A stretch of 48,582 nucleotides of DNA. Source: Rhodospirillaceae bacterium. Its GTDB lineage: Bacteria; Pseudomonadota; Alphaproteobacteria; UBA828. The stretch is taken from positions 1 to 48,582 of the forward strand of contig JABIXB010000115.1 of NCBI GenBank assembly GCA_018666805.1, given 5' to 3'. Below the pieces are notes generated by a model. That model worked only from the letters and a program-made list of their open reading frames with translations. It made no database searches and was not told the origin of the DNA. The stretch's first letter is position 1; the number at the start of each line of letters is the position of its first letter. The position numbers and the translations under genes are program-made. Of this stretch, positions 16,727 to 26,698 are shown piece after piece.

Positions 16727-18046
16727 ATGCCGCCTTCCCGAAAATCCCGCCCGCGCGGCACCCCGCCGACAAGCCGCAACATTACCCTGAGCGCGCTCGA
16801 TTCGGTGCTGCGCAAGGGGCGCAATTTGGCCGAATCGCTCGAGGTGCAGCCGGCATTCGCCGCGCTGGCGGGGCGCGACCGCGCCTTCACCCGCCTGCTC
16901 CTGCTCACCACCCTGCGCCGCCTCGGCCAGATCGACGCGGCAATCGACAGCCTGCTGGAAAAACCGCTGCCGGCGCGGCGCGCTGGTGTGCGCGATATTC
17001 TCCGCCTTGGCGCGGCGCAATTGCTGTTCCTCGACACAGCGCCGCATGCGGCGGTGGACAGCGCGGTAAAACAGACAGCCAAATCACCCCACGCGGCGCT
17101 GAAAGGCCTGGTCAATGCGCTGCTGCGCCGCCTGTCGCGGGAAAGCTCCGCTCTTCTTGCCGCCCAGGATGCGGCGCGCCTCAACACACGCGATTGGCTG
17201 TGGCAGAGCTGGAGCGAGAGCTACGGCGAGGACAATTGCCGCGCCATTGCCGAAGCCCATATGGCCGAGCCGGCCATTGATCTCAACTTTAAGCATGATA
17301 TCGAAAATTGGGCCGCGCGCCTCGGCGGAGAGCCCCTGCCGTGCGGCATACTGCGCCTCACACGGGCCGGCGCGGTCGAGGCGCTCGACGGCTATGGTGA
17401 CGGCGCCTGGTGGGTGCAGGATTTTGCCGCCGCCCTGCCGGCGCGGCTGTTGGGCGATGTCTCCGGCCAGACGATTATCGAGATCGGCGCGGCGCCCGGC
17501 GGCAAGACCGCCCAGCTGGCAAGCGCCGGCGCAAAAATGCAGGCACTCGACCGCTCCCCCACCCGCCTCGCCCGCCTGCGCGAAAATATGGCTCGCCTTG
17601 GATTGCAGGCTGAGATTATCGAGGCTGATGGCCAAACATGGCGGCCTTCGACCTTGGCCGACGGCGTCCTCCTCGACGCGCCGTGCAGCGCCACCGGCAC
17701 CATCCGCCGCCATCCTGAGATCATGTGGCGGCGCGCCGCCAAGGACGTCGCAGAGCTTGCCGAAAAGCAGATGCATCTGCTGCACGCGGCGCTCGAGATG
17801 GTGAAGCCGGGCGGCCTGGTGGTCTATGCGGTGTGTTCGCTCGAGCCCGCCGAAGGGCCGGAGCTGATCGAGCAATTCCTAAAGCGCAGCGATAATACGG
17901 AGCGCCTTGCCCTTGGCGCGGACGAAATCGGCGGGCTGGACGAAGCGCTCACACCCGCCGGTGAATTGCGCACCCTGCCCTGTCATTTGGCCGAGCGAGG
18001 CGGCATGGATGGCTTCTACGCCGCGCGCTTGCGGCGCACCTTCTAA
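16727..18046 (+). CDS. rsmB: 16S rRNA m5C methyltransferase RsmB-like
   Basis: RsmB methylates C967 of 16S rRNA using SAM. Residues ~15-150 form the NusB-like RNA-binding domain (ALDSVLRKG, RDRAFTRLLLLTTLRRLGQID). The Rossmann methyltransferase domain contains IIEIGAAPGGKTAQLAS (SAM site) and two cysteine motifs: LLDAPCSATGTIRRHPEI, which carries one catalytic cysteine, and VYAVCSLEPAEGPE, which holds the nucleophile region. The length of 439 aa is normal. AGGGG lies a few bases upstream of ATG 16727. rpe follows after 18 bases. Confidence 0.94.
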   Translation: MPPSRKSRPRGTPPTSRNITLSALDSVLRKGRNLAESLEVQPAFAALAGRDRAFTRLLLLTTLRRLGQIDAAIDSLLEKPLPARRAGVRDILRLGAAQLLFLDTAPHAAVDSAVKQTAKSPHAALKGLVNALLRRLSRESSALLAAQDAARLNTRDWLWQSWSESYGEDNCRAIAEAHMAEPAIDLNFKHDIENWAARLGGEPLPCGILRLTRAGAVEALDGYGDGAWWVQDFAAALPARLLGDVSGQTIIEIGAAPGGKTAQLASAGAKMQALDRSPTRLARLRENMARLGLQAEIIEADGQTWRPSTLADGVLLDAPCSATGTIRRHPEIMWRRAAKDVAELAEKQMHLLHAALEMVKPGGLVVYAVCSLEPAEGPELIEQFLKRSDNTERLALGADEIGGLDEALTPAGELRTLPCHLAERGGMDGFYAARLRRTF

Positions 18047-18064
18047 GCTGGTACGAAACGAGAC

Positions 18065-18733
18065 ATGCAACAGGCCCTCCGGATCGCTCCTTCCATTCTC
18101 TCAGCGGACTTCGCGCGCCTCGGTGAAGAGGTTGGCGCGGTCGACGCGGCCGGTGCGGACTGGATACATATCGATGTGATGGACGGCCATTTTGTGCCCA
18201 ACATCACCATCGGCCCGGAGATCATCCGCGCGCTGCGCCCGCACAGCAAACTGCCCTTTGATGTCCATTTGATGATCTCGCCGGTCGATCCCTATCTCGA
18301 CGCCTTCGCCGAAGCCGGCAGCGATATCATCACCGTTCATGCCGAGGCCGGCGCCCATCTGCACCGCACCGTCCAGCATATCAAGGCGCTCGGGAAAAAG
18401 GCCGGCGTGGCGCTCAACCCCGGCACGCCGGCACAAGCCGTGCAGCCACTCCTCGGCGAGATCGACCTGGTATTAGTGATGTCGGTCAATCCGGGTTTCG
18501 GCGGGCAATCCTTTATCGCCAGCCAGGTCGATAAAATAAAGGAATTGCGAGCCCGCATTGACGCCTCGGGCCGGGCCATCGACTTGGAAGTCGATGGCGG
18601 CATTAACCGCAACAATATGGCGCGGGTCCGGGCGGCGGGTGCCGATGCGGTGGTTGCCGGGTCGGCGACATTCTCAGGCGGCGCCTATGCTGAGAATATC
18701 GCGGCACTCCGCGCCGCCGCTGCGCGGAATTAG
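18065..18733 (+). CDS. rpe: ribulose-phosphate 3-epimerase
   Basis: Rpe interconverts ribulose 5-phosphate and xylulose 5-phosphate in the pentose phosphate pathway. It is a 222-residue TIM barrel with the metal/catalytic motifs [48 protein letters not shown] and LEVDGGIN. No unusual features. It lies between rsmB and the heparinase-family gene, six bases before the latter, in one plus-strand unit. Confidence 0.97.
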   Translation: MQQALRIAPSILSADFARLGEEVGAVDAAGADWIHIDVMDGHFVPNITIGPEIIRALRPHSKLPFDVHLMISPVDPYLDAFAEAGSDIITVHAEAGAHLHRTVQHIKALGKKAGVALNPGTPAQAVQPLLGEIDLVLVMSVNPGFGGQSFIASQVDKIKELRARIDASGRAIDLEVDGGINRNNMARVRAAGADAVVAGSATFSGGAYAENIAALRAAAARN

Positions 18734-18738
18734 CTATC

Positions 18739-20433
18739 GTGGCGCGCGGTCGGCGCAAGAACCCTGCCGGAGGTTCAGCCTTAAACAGCGTCGTCGATAA
18801 GCTGAAAGACCTGAGTTACGCCAGCCCGGCTTATCGCCTGTTGCTCGGCGGAAAGACTCCCGACCAACTGCTTATTCAACCGATCGACATGCTGCCCGGC
18901 GATGCCGGGCGGGGCAGTGCGCTATTGGACAATCGCTATCTTTTCGCCGGCCAGGAAGTCACCGCACCAGCGGGTCCCCGACCCGGTGTCAGTCAAGACG
19001 GTCCGCCGTGGCGGCATGACGGCGCCGGCGAAGTTTGGTACCGCGAGCTGCAGAGCTTTGAGTGGCTGCGCGATTTACAAGCCGTCGCGAGCCAGGCAGC
19101 GCGCGCCCGCGCGCGCAAGCTGGTGCTGCACTGGCTTGATCTCCATACCGCGATCGATCCGAGGCCGTGGAGCTCCGGCCTGGTGGGCCGGCGCGTCGCG
19201 GCCTGGCTGTCGCATGGCGAGTTTCTCCTCAAGGATGCGGATGGCTCGTTTTCGAAGCGCTATTTTCAGGGCCTCGCTTTACAGGCGCGCCACCTGTCAC
19301 GCACCGCGCGCAGCGGTGAAGACGGCGCAGAGCGCCTGCTCGCGATCAAGGGCCTGCTTTATAGCGGCCTCTCCCTCCCCGAAGGCGAAAGGCGCGCGCA
19401 ACAGGCGATCAAACTATTGGAAAGCGAGCTCACGCGGCAAATCCTACCGGACGGCGGACATTTCGAGCGCAGCCCCTCGGCCCATCTCGCCGTTCTGCGT
19501 CACCTGATCGATATGCGCGGCTCTCTGATCGCCGCCGGAAAACCATCGCCTGAGGAACTGAACAACGCCATCGACCGCATGGCGCCAATGCTTCGCGCCT
19601 ATCGCCACGGCGACGGCGCGCTTGCCCTGTTTAATGATTCGATCGAGGAAGAAGCCTGGCTGGTCGATCTCGTTCTGGCGCAAAGTGGCGCCAAGGGGCG
19701 CGCCCAGGCTAACGGGCCGCATGTTGGGTTTCGCCGCGTGCAAGCCGGGCGAACGCTGTTAATCAGCGACCAGGGCGCGCCAGCCAAATATGGCCGGCGC
19801 GTTCATGCCGGCTCGCTCAGTTTTGAATTAAGCGCCGGAAAAGAACGTCTGATTGTGAATTGTGGCCCATGGCAGGGTGGTGACGCCACTTGGCGCAAAG
19901 CGCTCCGCGCCACCGCCGCGCACAGCACGCTCACGGTAAACGACACCAATTCGTGCGAATTATTCGATGATGGCTCGATCGGTATCGGCCCCAATCAAAT
20001 AGCCAGCTGGCGCGAGGATCAGGAAGGCGCCGCCTGGCTGGAAGCGAGCCATGACGGCTATCTCGAGCCGTTCGGCCTCACCCACCAGCGGCGCATCTAT
20101 ATTTCGCCCGACGGCACCAACATTCGTGGCGAGGATTCTCTCACCCGCGCCGATGCCGCCAATCGCGGCGGGCGCTCTTTCACGGTGCGCTTCCACCTCC
20201 ACCCCGATGTCCAGACCTCGCTGGTGCAGGACGGCGAATCGGTGCTGCTGCGCCCACCGAGCGGCAATGGCTGGCAAATGCGCGCCGCCGGCGGCGTTAT
20301 CGGACTGAATGAAAGTGTTTATGCGCCAGACGGCTTCCATCGCCGGCGCAGCGAGCAGGTTATTATCACCGGGCCGGTCGAGGCTGAGGAGACAATGATC
20401 AAATGGGTGCTACGCCGAATTCCTAAAAACTAA
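18739..20433 (+). CDS. heparinase II/III family protein
   Basis: A 564-residue protein with an all-alpha toroid-like N-terminal half and a beta-sandwich C-terminal half typical of the heparinase II/III superfamily (PF07940). The signature is the AAHSTLTVNDTNSCELF segment near residue 395, with the preceding YGRRVHAGSLSFEL strand. No obvious signal peptide is present, so it may be cytoplasmic or use another export route. Members near rsmB/rpe in alphaproteobacteria are conserved but their substrate is not established. GTG 18739 is the likely start, six bases after rpe. Its 3' end overlaps the convergent glycosyltransferase gene by four bases. Confidence 0.87.
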   Translation: MARGRRKNPAGGSALNSVVDKLKDLSYASPAYRLLLGGKTPDQLLIQPIDMLPGDAGRGSALLDNRYLFAGQEVTAPAGPRPGVSQDGPPWRHDGAGEVWYRELQSFEWLRDLQAVASQAARARARKLVLHWLDLHTAIDPRPWSSGLVGRRVAAWLSHGEFLLKDADGSFSKRYFQGLALQARHLSRTARSGEDGAERLLAIKGLLYSGLSLPEGERRAQQAIKLLESELTRQILPDGGHFERSPSAHLAVLRHLIDMRGSLIAAGKPSPEELNNAIDRMAPMLRAYRHGDGALALFNDSIEEEAWLVDLVLAQSGAKGRAQANGPHVGFRRVQAGRTLLISDQGAPAKYGRRVHAGSLSFELSAGKERLIVNCGPWQGGDATWRKALRATAAHSTLTVNDTNSCELFDDGSIGIGPNQIASWREDQEGAAWLEASHDGYLEPFGLTHQRRIYISPDGTNIRGEDSLTRADAANRGGRSFTVRFHLHPDVQTSLVQDGESVLLRPPSGNGWQMRAAGGVIGLNESVYAPDGFHRRRSEQVIITGPVEAEETMIKWVLRRIPKN

Positions 20434-21545
20434 GACGCCCGGTTCAGACCGAGCCGCTCCATTTGCCGGGCGATAACCTTGGCCTCATCATAAAGTTCGA
20501 TTGCGCGGGCGCGCCCCGCTTCGCCCATTGACTGACGGCTGGCCGGATCGCCGGCGAGTTGGCGGATCGCATCCGCCAGAGATTTGGCATCGTTGACCGG
20601 CACCAGAAGGCCGGTCTCACCCGCCACCACTTCCTCGCGTGAGCCGCGGATATTAGTGGCGATCACCGGCAGGCCTACCATCATCGCCTCGATGATCGAA
20701 CGCGGCATGCCTTCGCGGTGCGACGGCAGGGTGAAAATATCCGCCGCGCGCAAGAGATCGGGGATGTCCTGGCGGTGGCCGAGCAGGCGCACATTGTCCG
20801 GTATCGCGGCGGCGCTTACCGCCGCGGCATGATCGCTGGCGAGACGATCACCGGCGGCCCAGAGAATAGCATCCTGGCCCGCCATCGCGGCGAACAATTC
20901 AGGATATCCTTTCTCCGCCACCATGCGCCCGGTCATCATGATGACGGTCGCGTTCTCGGGCGTCTCCAATTCGGCGCGCAACCTGCGCCGCGCTTCGCCA
21001 TTGTCCACTGCCGGCAGAAAGCGCGCCGGATCGACGCCATTGCCGATGGCCTCGATCACGCCGCTCCGGCAAAGGCCGAGACGGCGCGCGCTCGCCGCAT
21101 CTTCTTCGGCCTGGGTAAAGAGAACATCGGTATAGCGCCCGCCCCATTTCTCGAGCGCGATAAAGAGCGCGCGCTTCCACAGCGCCATACGCTCATGGAA
21201 ATAAAACCCATGCGCGGTATAGACGATCTTGCCGACCCCGGCGCGGCGCGCCGCAAGCCGGCCCAAGAGTGCCGCGATTGGCGTATGGACATGCACCATG
21301 TCGAAGCGCTCTTCGCGGAAGAGCCGCACCAGGCGGCGGTAACTTGCACGGTGCTGGACCGGGTTGAGGTTACGCGCGATTGGCAGCGCCATGGTGCGGA
21401 GGCCCTCCGCCGATATCTTTTCCATCCACGGGCCATCGGAGCAAACGCCAATCACGTCATGCCCGGCCTCTTGCTCGGCGCGCATCAGCGGCAGAATAAA
21501 ATGGTAGAGGGTGAAGTCGACAGCGCAGAGTTGGCAGATTTTCAT
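20430..21545 (-). CDS. GT4 glycosyltransferase
   Basis: A cytoplasmic GT-B retaining glycosyltransferase of family 4, predicted to add a sugar from a nucleotide donor to a lipid-linked glycan. The N-terminal domain starts MKICQLCAVDFTLYHFILPL, and the YTAHGFYFHE segment resembles undecaprenyl-linked repeat-unit glycosyltransferases of capsule/O-antigen loci. The donor domain has the E-x7-E motif in SHREGMPRSIIEAMMVG. The start ATG 21545 lies four bases after the asnB stop; an earlier in-frame start would overlap asnB needlessly. The product is 371 aa. It is the last gene of the minus-strand glycan island. Confidence 0.9.
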   Translation of the reverse strand: MKICQLCAVDFTLYHFILPLMRAEQEAGHDVIGVCSDGPWMEKISAEGLRTMALPIARNLNPVQHRASYRRLVRLFREERFDMVHVHTPIAALLGRLAARRAGVGKIVYTAHGFYFHERMALWKRALFIALEKWGGRYTDVLFTQAEEDAASARRLGLCRSGVIEAIGNGVDPARFLPAVDNGEARRRLRAELETPENATVIMMTGRMVAEKGYPELFAAMAGQDAILWAAGDRLASDHAAAVSAAAIPDNVRLLGHRQDIPDLLRAADIFTLPSHREGMPRSIIEAMMVGLPVIATNIRGSREEVVAGETGLLVPVNDAKSLADAIRQLAGDPASRQSMGEAGRARAIELYDEAKVIARQMERLGLNRAS

Positions 21546-21549
21546 ATAT

Positions 21550-23448
21550 TTACGCGGCCAGATCAGGACGAAAGTTTTCGCACCAGGCTTGGAAGGCAAT
21601 CAGCGTCCACAGTTTTTCCGATGTGTCGCGCCGTCCCGCCTTGAGATCATCATACCAAAGGCGCGGCAACTCAGGCTGGAATATTCCCTGGCGGCCGAGC
21701 CTGCCCGCATCGATCGAGCGGCGGGTTAAATCCTCGAGCGGGCCGGTGAGCCATTCGGCGGTCGGTATTTCGAATCCCTTCTTCGGCAGGGCAAACACTT
21801 CCGCCGGCAGGCGGTCGGCAAAGGCGCGGCGCAACACCCGCTTGCCTTCGCCCGGCGCCAGTTTAAACGCACTCGGCATGGCGGCGGCGCATTCAACCAC
21901 ACGGTGGTCGAGAAACGGGCAGCGCACTTCGAGACTATTGGCCATGCTCATGCGGTCGCTCTTGACCAGCATATCGCCGGGCAGGCCGAGATGCGTATCG
22001 GCATAGAGCATGGCATTGAGCGGATCCGCATCGCCGCTCTCGTGGCGCAGTGCCGCCACCTTATCGCGCAAGCTCGGCGCGCGATTGGGCTCGGCGAAGA
22101 GCTGGGCCATTTCAGCCTCGCTCATCAGGCGCATCCAGCCGGCCTGGCGGCCAACCGCATCCTCGCCGGCATGCTGGGTAAAGCGGCGCAGGCGCCGCGC
22201 CCGTTCGAGCAGCGGACTCGATTTGCGCTCGGGTAAGAGTGCCACAAAGGGCTCGATCAACCCGCGCCGTAAAAAACGCGGCAGGGCATGATAGCGCGCC
22301 GCCATCAGCTCGCCCTGATATTTGCGGTAACCGCCGAATACTTCATCGGCGCCATCGCCGGAAAGCGCGACGGTGACATGGCGGCGCGTCTCGCGTGCCA
22401 AAAGAAACGTCGGAATGGCCGATGAATCGGCAAACGGTTCGACGAGGCCGATAAATACCGCGTCCAGTGCGTTGCGCGCATCAGCCGGCGATATCTCTAG
22501 CACGGTGTGCTCGGTACCGAGATATTTTGCAACACGCTCAGCGGCGGGGCGTTCTTCATAATAGTCCGCCGCACCGGCGAACCCGACGGTGAAACTGCGC
22601 ACCGCCTCGCCGGCGCGCACCATCGACGCTGCCACCAGAGCCGAATCGATGCCGCCGGAAAGAAACACGCCAAGCGGCACATCGGCGACCAGTCGGCAAC
22701 GCACTGCTTCATCGAAGCGTGCCACCAGATCAGTTTCGGCTTGCAGTGGGTCGCTATAGCTTGGCGGGCGCTCCGTTTGCGCATCGTACCAGCGTTTCAG
22801 CTCGACACCTCCCGCCGTCACCCGGGCCAGATGCCCGCCGGGCAATTTGTGCACACCCTCCAGGATAGAGAGCGGCTCCGGCACGTAGCGGAGCGTGAAC
22901 AGCATGTGCAAAGCCGATGTGTCGAGCGCCGGCGCGCTGTCGAGCAACGTCTCCAGCGCAGCAAGCTCGGAGGCGAAGCTTAGGCGCCCCGCCTCGGCCT
23001 TATAGAGCAGTGGCTTCTTGCCCAAGCGGTCGCGCGCCAGGACAAGCTCGGATTTTGCCGCATCCCAAATGGCGAAGGCGAACATGCCGGCGAGGCGCGG
23101 CAGCAATCCCTCGCCCCAAGCCCGCCAGCCGGCGAGCAACACTTCCGTATCACCGTGGCTGGTGAATTTATGGCCCAGCGCTTCGAGCTCGGCGCGGAGC
23201 TGATGAAAATTGAATATCTCGCCATTATAGGCCACCACCAGCCCGTGCCCGGCCATGGGTAGGGTTGCGGCGGCGCTTAAATCCTGAATGGAAAGCCGCG
23301 TATTGGCCAGAGCACAGCGCTCATCAAGCCAAGTTTCCTGGCTGTCGGGGCCGCGCGGATAGAGGCGCTCGAGCGCGCGCGCGAGGCGCGGCGCCATGGC
23401 AGCAGGGTCAATTCCGGAAAAAGCGATTTGGCCGGCAAAACCACACAT
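21550..23448 (-). CDS. asnB: asparagine synthase (glutamine-hydrolysing), polysaccharide-locus type
   Basis: A class II amidotransferase with the N-terminal nucleophile Cys2 in MCGFAGQ and a synthetase domain with the PP-loop FLSGGIDSALVAAS. Such enzymes in surface-glycan loci can make asparagine or amidate uronic acids. The length of 632 aa is normal. The SGDGADEVFGGYRKY and LPGDMLVKSDRMSMANSLE motifs are conserved, so both half-reactions look intact, unlike the second AsnB-like protein at 34.3-36.2 kb. Sitting with a predicted diacetamido-uronic acid pathway makes uronamide formation a reasonable but unproven role. Confidence 0.9.
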   Translation of the reverse strand: MCGFAGQIAFSGIDPAAMAPRLARALERLYPRGPDSQETWLDERCALANTRLSIQDLSAAATLPMAGHGLVVAYNGEIFNFHQLRAELEALGHKFTSHGDTEVLLAGWRAWGEGLLPRLAGMFAFAIWDAAKSELVLARDRLGKKPLLYKAEAGRLSFASELAALETLLDSAPALDTSALHMLFTLRYVPEPLSILEGVHKLPGGHLARVTAGGVELKRWYDAQTERPPSYSDPLQAETDLVARFDEAVRCRLVADVPLGVFLSGGIDSALVAASMVRAGEAVRSFTVGFAGAADYYEERPAAERVAKYLGTEHTVLEISPADARNALDAVFIGLVEPFADSSAIPTFLLARETRRHVTVALSGDGADEVFGGYRKYQGELMAARYHALPRFLRRGLIEPFVALLPERKSSPLLERARRLRRFTQHAGEDAVGRQAGWMRLMSEAEMAQLFAEPNRAPSLRDKVAALRHESGDADPLNAMLYADTHLGLPGDMLVKSDRMSMANSLEVRCPFLDHRVVECAAAMPSAFKLAPGEGKRVLRRAFADRLPAEVFALPKKGFEIPTAEWLTGPLEDLTRRSIDAGRLGRQGIFQPELPRLWYDDLKAGRRDTSEKLWTLIAFQAWCENFRPDLAA

Positions 23449-23468
23449 CGCTTTAGACCACCTGCCGC

Positions 23469-24578
23469 TCAGACCAAGGACGCATATATCTGCTCATAAT
23501 TCTTGAAATTCTCTGCGATAGAAAACCGCTTTTCGATCAAGGTACGGGCATGCAGTTTGCGCGCCGCACGGAATGTGAGCGGCTCGAAAGCCAGCTCATG
23601 GATCGCCGCTGCCAGCGCATCCATATCGCGCGGCGGCACGATGCGCCCTGAATCACCAACAATGCGCACAGCATCGCCAACATCGGTGGCAATCGCCGGT
23701 AGCCCGGCAGCCATGCCCTCCGCCAAGGCATTGGAAAAACCCTCGCCGTAAGCCGAGCTTGAGACTATCAAATCCGCGGCCGTGAGCAGACGCGCCACAT
23801 CGCTGCGCCGCCCGAGGCCAAAACAGCCAGCACGCCCGTTAAACTGCTCCGTGCCGAGGCCAATTAGCAACAGCGCCACATCGGGAATTTTCTCCATGGC
23901 GCCGAGTAGGGTTTCATAATCCTTCATCGGATCGACGCGCGCGACCTGGGCCACCAGCGGCACGTTGGGATCGATGCCAAGCTCGGCCCGGACTTCAGCG
24001 CGAAGTTCCGTATCGGGACGGTATTTTTGCGTATCAATGCCATTGTCGATAACCCGGCTGCGAAACGGCCGGTAGCCCAATTTATGATGCGCCTCCAAGC
24101 CGGCCTCGGAATTGGCGATAACCACATCCGGCAAATGCGAATAGCGCGCACAGAGACGCACCGTCCATCGTAAGGATCGGCCATAATCCTTGAGGTTCAT
24201 GTCCGAACAACGGATTCCCCAGATCAGCGGCGTTTGCTCCCAGCGGCCCGAAATGCGCAAGGCAAAAAGCGCCATCAGGTCAGCATGATACATCCAGCTC
24301 TGAACCAGATGCGGCTTATAGCGGCGGTAGAGGGCAATCAAGCGCAACAAGGCGCGCAAGCTGGGGCGGCCGCGCGTCATGCCGAGATCATGCACCGGCA
24401 CGCCGGCCCGCTCGAACTGCGTGCGCAAGCTGCCGCCGGCAATCATGCTCACCACCCGGTCATCGGCGCCGGCCTTGCGGCGCGCACCCACCAGATGGAG
24501 CAATTGCGTCTCCGCGCCGCCGGTGTCGAGCCCGGTAATGACATGCATGACGCGCGAGGTCCGTTCGGCTACGGTCAT
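23469..24578 (-). CDS. GT4 glycosyltransferase
   Basis: GT-B glycosyltransferase family 4, 369 aa. The N-terminal segment VMHVITGLDTGGAETQLLHL is the typical GT4 donor-loop start, and the C-terminal motif YGEGFSNALAEGMAAGLPAI carries the E-x7-E signature. WMYHADLMALFALRISGR and IDNGIDTQKYRPD resemble transferases of exopolysaccharide loci. The sugar and acceptor cannot be told from sequence. It is divergent from the methyltransferase gene at 24605, only 26 bases away, so any promoter for either gene must lie inside the other. Confidence 0.9.
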   Translation of the reverse strand: MTVAERTSRVMHVITGLDTGGAETQLLHLVGARRKAGADDRVVSMIAGGSLRTQFERAGVPVHDLGMTRGRPSLRALLRLIALYRRYKPHLVQSWMYHADLMALFALRISGRWEQTPLIWGIRCSDMNLKDYGRSLRWTVRLCARYSHLPDVVIANSEAGLEAHHKLGYRPFRSRVIDNGIDTQKYRPDTELRAEVRAELGIDPNVPLVAQVARVDPMKDYETLLGAMEKIPDVALLLIGLGTEQFNGRAGCFGLGRRSDVARLLTAADLIVSSSAYGEGFSNALAEGMAAGLPAIATDVGDAVRIVGDSGRIVPPRDMDALAAAIHELAFEPLTFRAARKLHARTLIEKRFSIAENFKNYEQIYASLV

Positions 24579-24604
24579 GTCATGCTGTTTGGATTCGCCG
24601 AACC

Positions 24605-25555
24605 ATGAATATGCGCGCCATCATCAAGCGCAGTGTGGCGCTCACTTGCGCCTATTATCTGTTTGACGATTGGCGCGCGCGCCGCCGCCTCGCCAACGGC
24701 CGGCTCGAGACCAGCTCGGGCGCGCGTCATGCTGAGCTTGATATCGATGCCTCGCTCGACTATGTCGAGCGCGTCTATGGCGATTATCTCGCCTATGGCG
24801 GCGTCAAACATTTCAGCGGCAGCGTCGCCGAGATCGGCCCCGGCGACAGTTTCGCCGTCGCCTTGCGCTGCCTTGGCGGTGGCGCCAAACACGTGCATGC
24901 GATCGACCGCTGGGTTTCCGAACGCGATGCGGAAGCGCAGCGCCGCATCTATAGCGCCCTGGCGGAGCGCAACAATCTCGGTCATCTGTTCGATGGCGCG
25001 CCGGGCGAGGACACCATCCGGGGCCTGACCTATCACGCCGGGCAACCGGCCGAGACGTTCTTCCGAACCTGCGGCCTCAGCTTCGACGCCATTCTCAGCC
25101 GCGCGGTGATGGAGCATCTCTACGACCCGCTCGCCGCACTTGACGATATGGCGGCGTGCCTGGCGCCGGGCGGCATCATGATCCACCGCATCGACCTGCG
25201 CGACCATGGCATGTTTGCCGGCCATCACCCGCTGACGCTGCTCACGCTTGGCGACGGCCTGCATCGCCGCATGACGCGCGGTGCCGGACGGCCCAATCGG
25301 GTGCTGATCAACGCCTACCGCGATTGGCTCACCCGTTCCGGCCTGAGCGGAAAATTGACGGTTAGCCGCCTCGCCGGAATTGCCGAAGAAATCGAGCCTG
25401 CGCCCTGGGCAGCGCTCGACAAAAGCGCCACATCGCGCGCCGTCGCTTGCGTACGCGCCATCCGCCCGCGCCTTACCGCCCAATTTAAAGCCATGGCGGA
25501 TGAGGATTTGGCGGTCGCCGGGCTGGTGTTGGTGGCGCGGAAGAACAACACCTAG
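24605..25555 (+). CDS. class I SAM-dependent methyltransferase
   Basis: A 316-residue Rossmann methyltransferase. The SAM-binding motif I is VAEIGPGDSFAVAL; a later strand FDAILSRAVMEHLYDP and the CLAPGGIMIHRIDLRDHGMFAG segment fit methyltransferases acting on sugars in glycan loci. It is the only plus-strand gene inside the minus-strand island, and its stop overlaps the convergent glycosyltransferase stop by four bases. Its substrate is unknown; an O-methyl group on the glycan is the simplest guess. Confidence 0.82.
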   Translation: MNMRAIIKRSVALTCAYYLFDDWRARRRLANGRLETSSGARHAELDIDASLDYVERVYGDYLAYGGVKHFSGSVAEIGPGDSFAVALRCLGGGAKHVHAIDRWVSERDAEAQRRIYSALAERNNLGHLFDGAPGEDTIRGLTYHAGQPAETFFRTCGLSFDAILSRAVMEHLYDPLAALDDMAACLAPGGIMIHRIDLRDHGMFAGHHPLTLLTLGDGLHRRMTRGAGRPNRVLINAYRDWLTRSGLSGKLTVSRLAGIAEEIEPAPWAALDKSATSRAVACVRAIRPRLTAQFKAMADEDLAVAGLVLVARKNNT

Positions 25556-26631
25556 CATATTTGCCTAATAATATTCTCGAAGCGCCGGGCAACAGCAGCG
25601 GGTTCATGACCGGGTGGCAACAGGCTCGGCCTCGGCTTCTCCTCGCCGCCTATGCTAATCTCAGCCATCGCCGCGGCGAAGCCCTCGCCCCAGGACGCCA
25701 CCGTTACGGCGCCAGCAGGCGCAGCCTTGGCAATCTCAGCGATAGCGCCTGATTCGGGCGTGGCGATCACCGGCGTGCCACAGGCCAGCGCCTCCAACGC
25801 CGCATTCGGCATGCCTTCCCAGCGCGACGGCATCAGGAAAGCATCCGCCGCCGCGTAGTGCGGCCAAGGCTTTTGCGCAAATCCCGGCAAATGAATTTTG
25901 TCACTTAGCCCAAGATTGTCACGCATGGCCTCAAGCGCCTTTCGCTCTGGGCCTTCGCCGAGAATTGTGAGGCGGCTTTCACCGGGCAGATTGGCAAACG
26001 TCTCTATCAAACGGTCAAAACCCTTTTGCCGGGTGAGGCGGCCGGCGGCAATGAAACGAACCGAATTCCCATCTTCCGCCGCCAGCGTACCGATCGCGGC
26101 GCGGAGCGCCGGCGCGTCAACCGGGTTGGGCAACAGATGCAGGCGCGTACGCGCCACGCCGATATCGCCCGCCATCTCCCCCATCATCATATGCGAGGTA
26201 CAGATCACGGCATCGGCGCGCGGATAATAGCGCCGGTAGAGCCAGCGCATCAGGCCAGGCCGGGGGCCGCCCGGCAGGCTGAGCGACGGCATGTTCGCCT
26301 CACGCACGATAATCCGCGTGCGCAACGGCAACAGGATACGGCACGCCAGCAGGGCGATATTGACATAACCGAGCGAGGAAACCACCGCGCGCGGGCGCGC
26401 CCGGCGGATCGCGCCGATCAGCGCCGGCAAGGCATGGCGCAGGCGCGGCCGCGCCAAATCGGTGAGTGGCACATCGTTGGGCAATGAAGCGGCGAGCGGC
26501 CCATCGCCATGCATGGCAATGAGAGAGGGTGAAAATTGCGAACGATCCATGCCGGCCAGCAATTGCAGCATTACACGCTCGGCGCCGCCGCCGGCGAAGG
26601 AAGGTAATACGAAGGTGATGCGCGTGCTCAC
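25552..26631 (-). CDS. GT4 glycosyltransferase
   Basis: GT-B family 4 glycosyltransferase. ITFVLPSFAGGGAERVMLQL is the standard GT4 N-terminus; the donor site includes FIAAGRLTRQKGFDRLIE and the E-x7-E motif in SRWEGMPNAALEALACGTPV. The start is uncertain: GTG 26631 begins just before the first beta-strand (359 aa), whereas a TTG at 26673 would add 14 residues. The 3' end overlaps the plus-strand methyltransferase gene by four bases. Confidence 0.88.
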   Translation of the reverse strand: MSTRITFVLPSFAGGGAERVMLQLLAGMDRSQFSPSLIAMHGDGPLAASLPNDVPLTDLARPRLRHALPALIGAIRRARPRAVVSSLGYVNIALLACRILLPLRTRIIVREANMPSLSLPGGPRPGLMRWLYRRYYPRADAVICTSHMMMGEMAGDIGVARTRLHLLPNPVDAPALRAAIGTLAAEDGNSVRFIAAGRLTRQKGFDRLIETFANLPGESRLTILGEGPERKALEAMRDNLGLSDKIHLPGFAQKPWPHYAAADAFLMPSRWEGMPNAALEALACGTPVIATPESGAIAEIAKAAPAGAVTVASWGEGFAAAMAEISIGGEEKPRPSLLPPGHEPAAVARRFENIIRQIC

Positions 26632-26698
26632 GCGAAAGCACTGTGCCTTTTGAACAGGGACACTAAAATGCAACCGATTTCAGGCGGCAAAACGCCTG

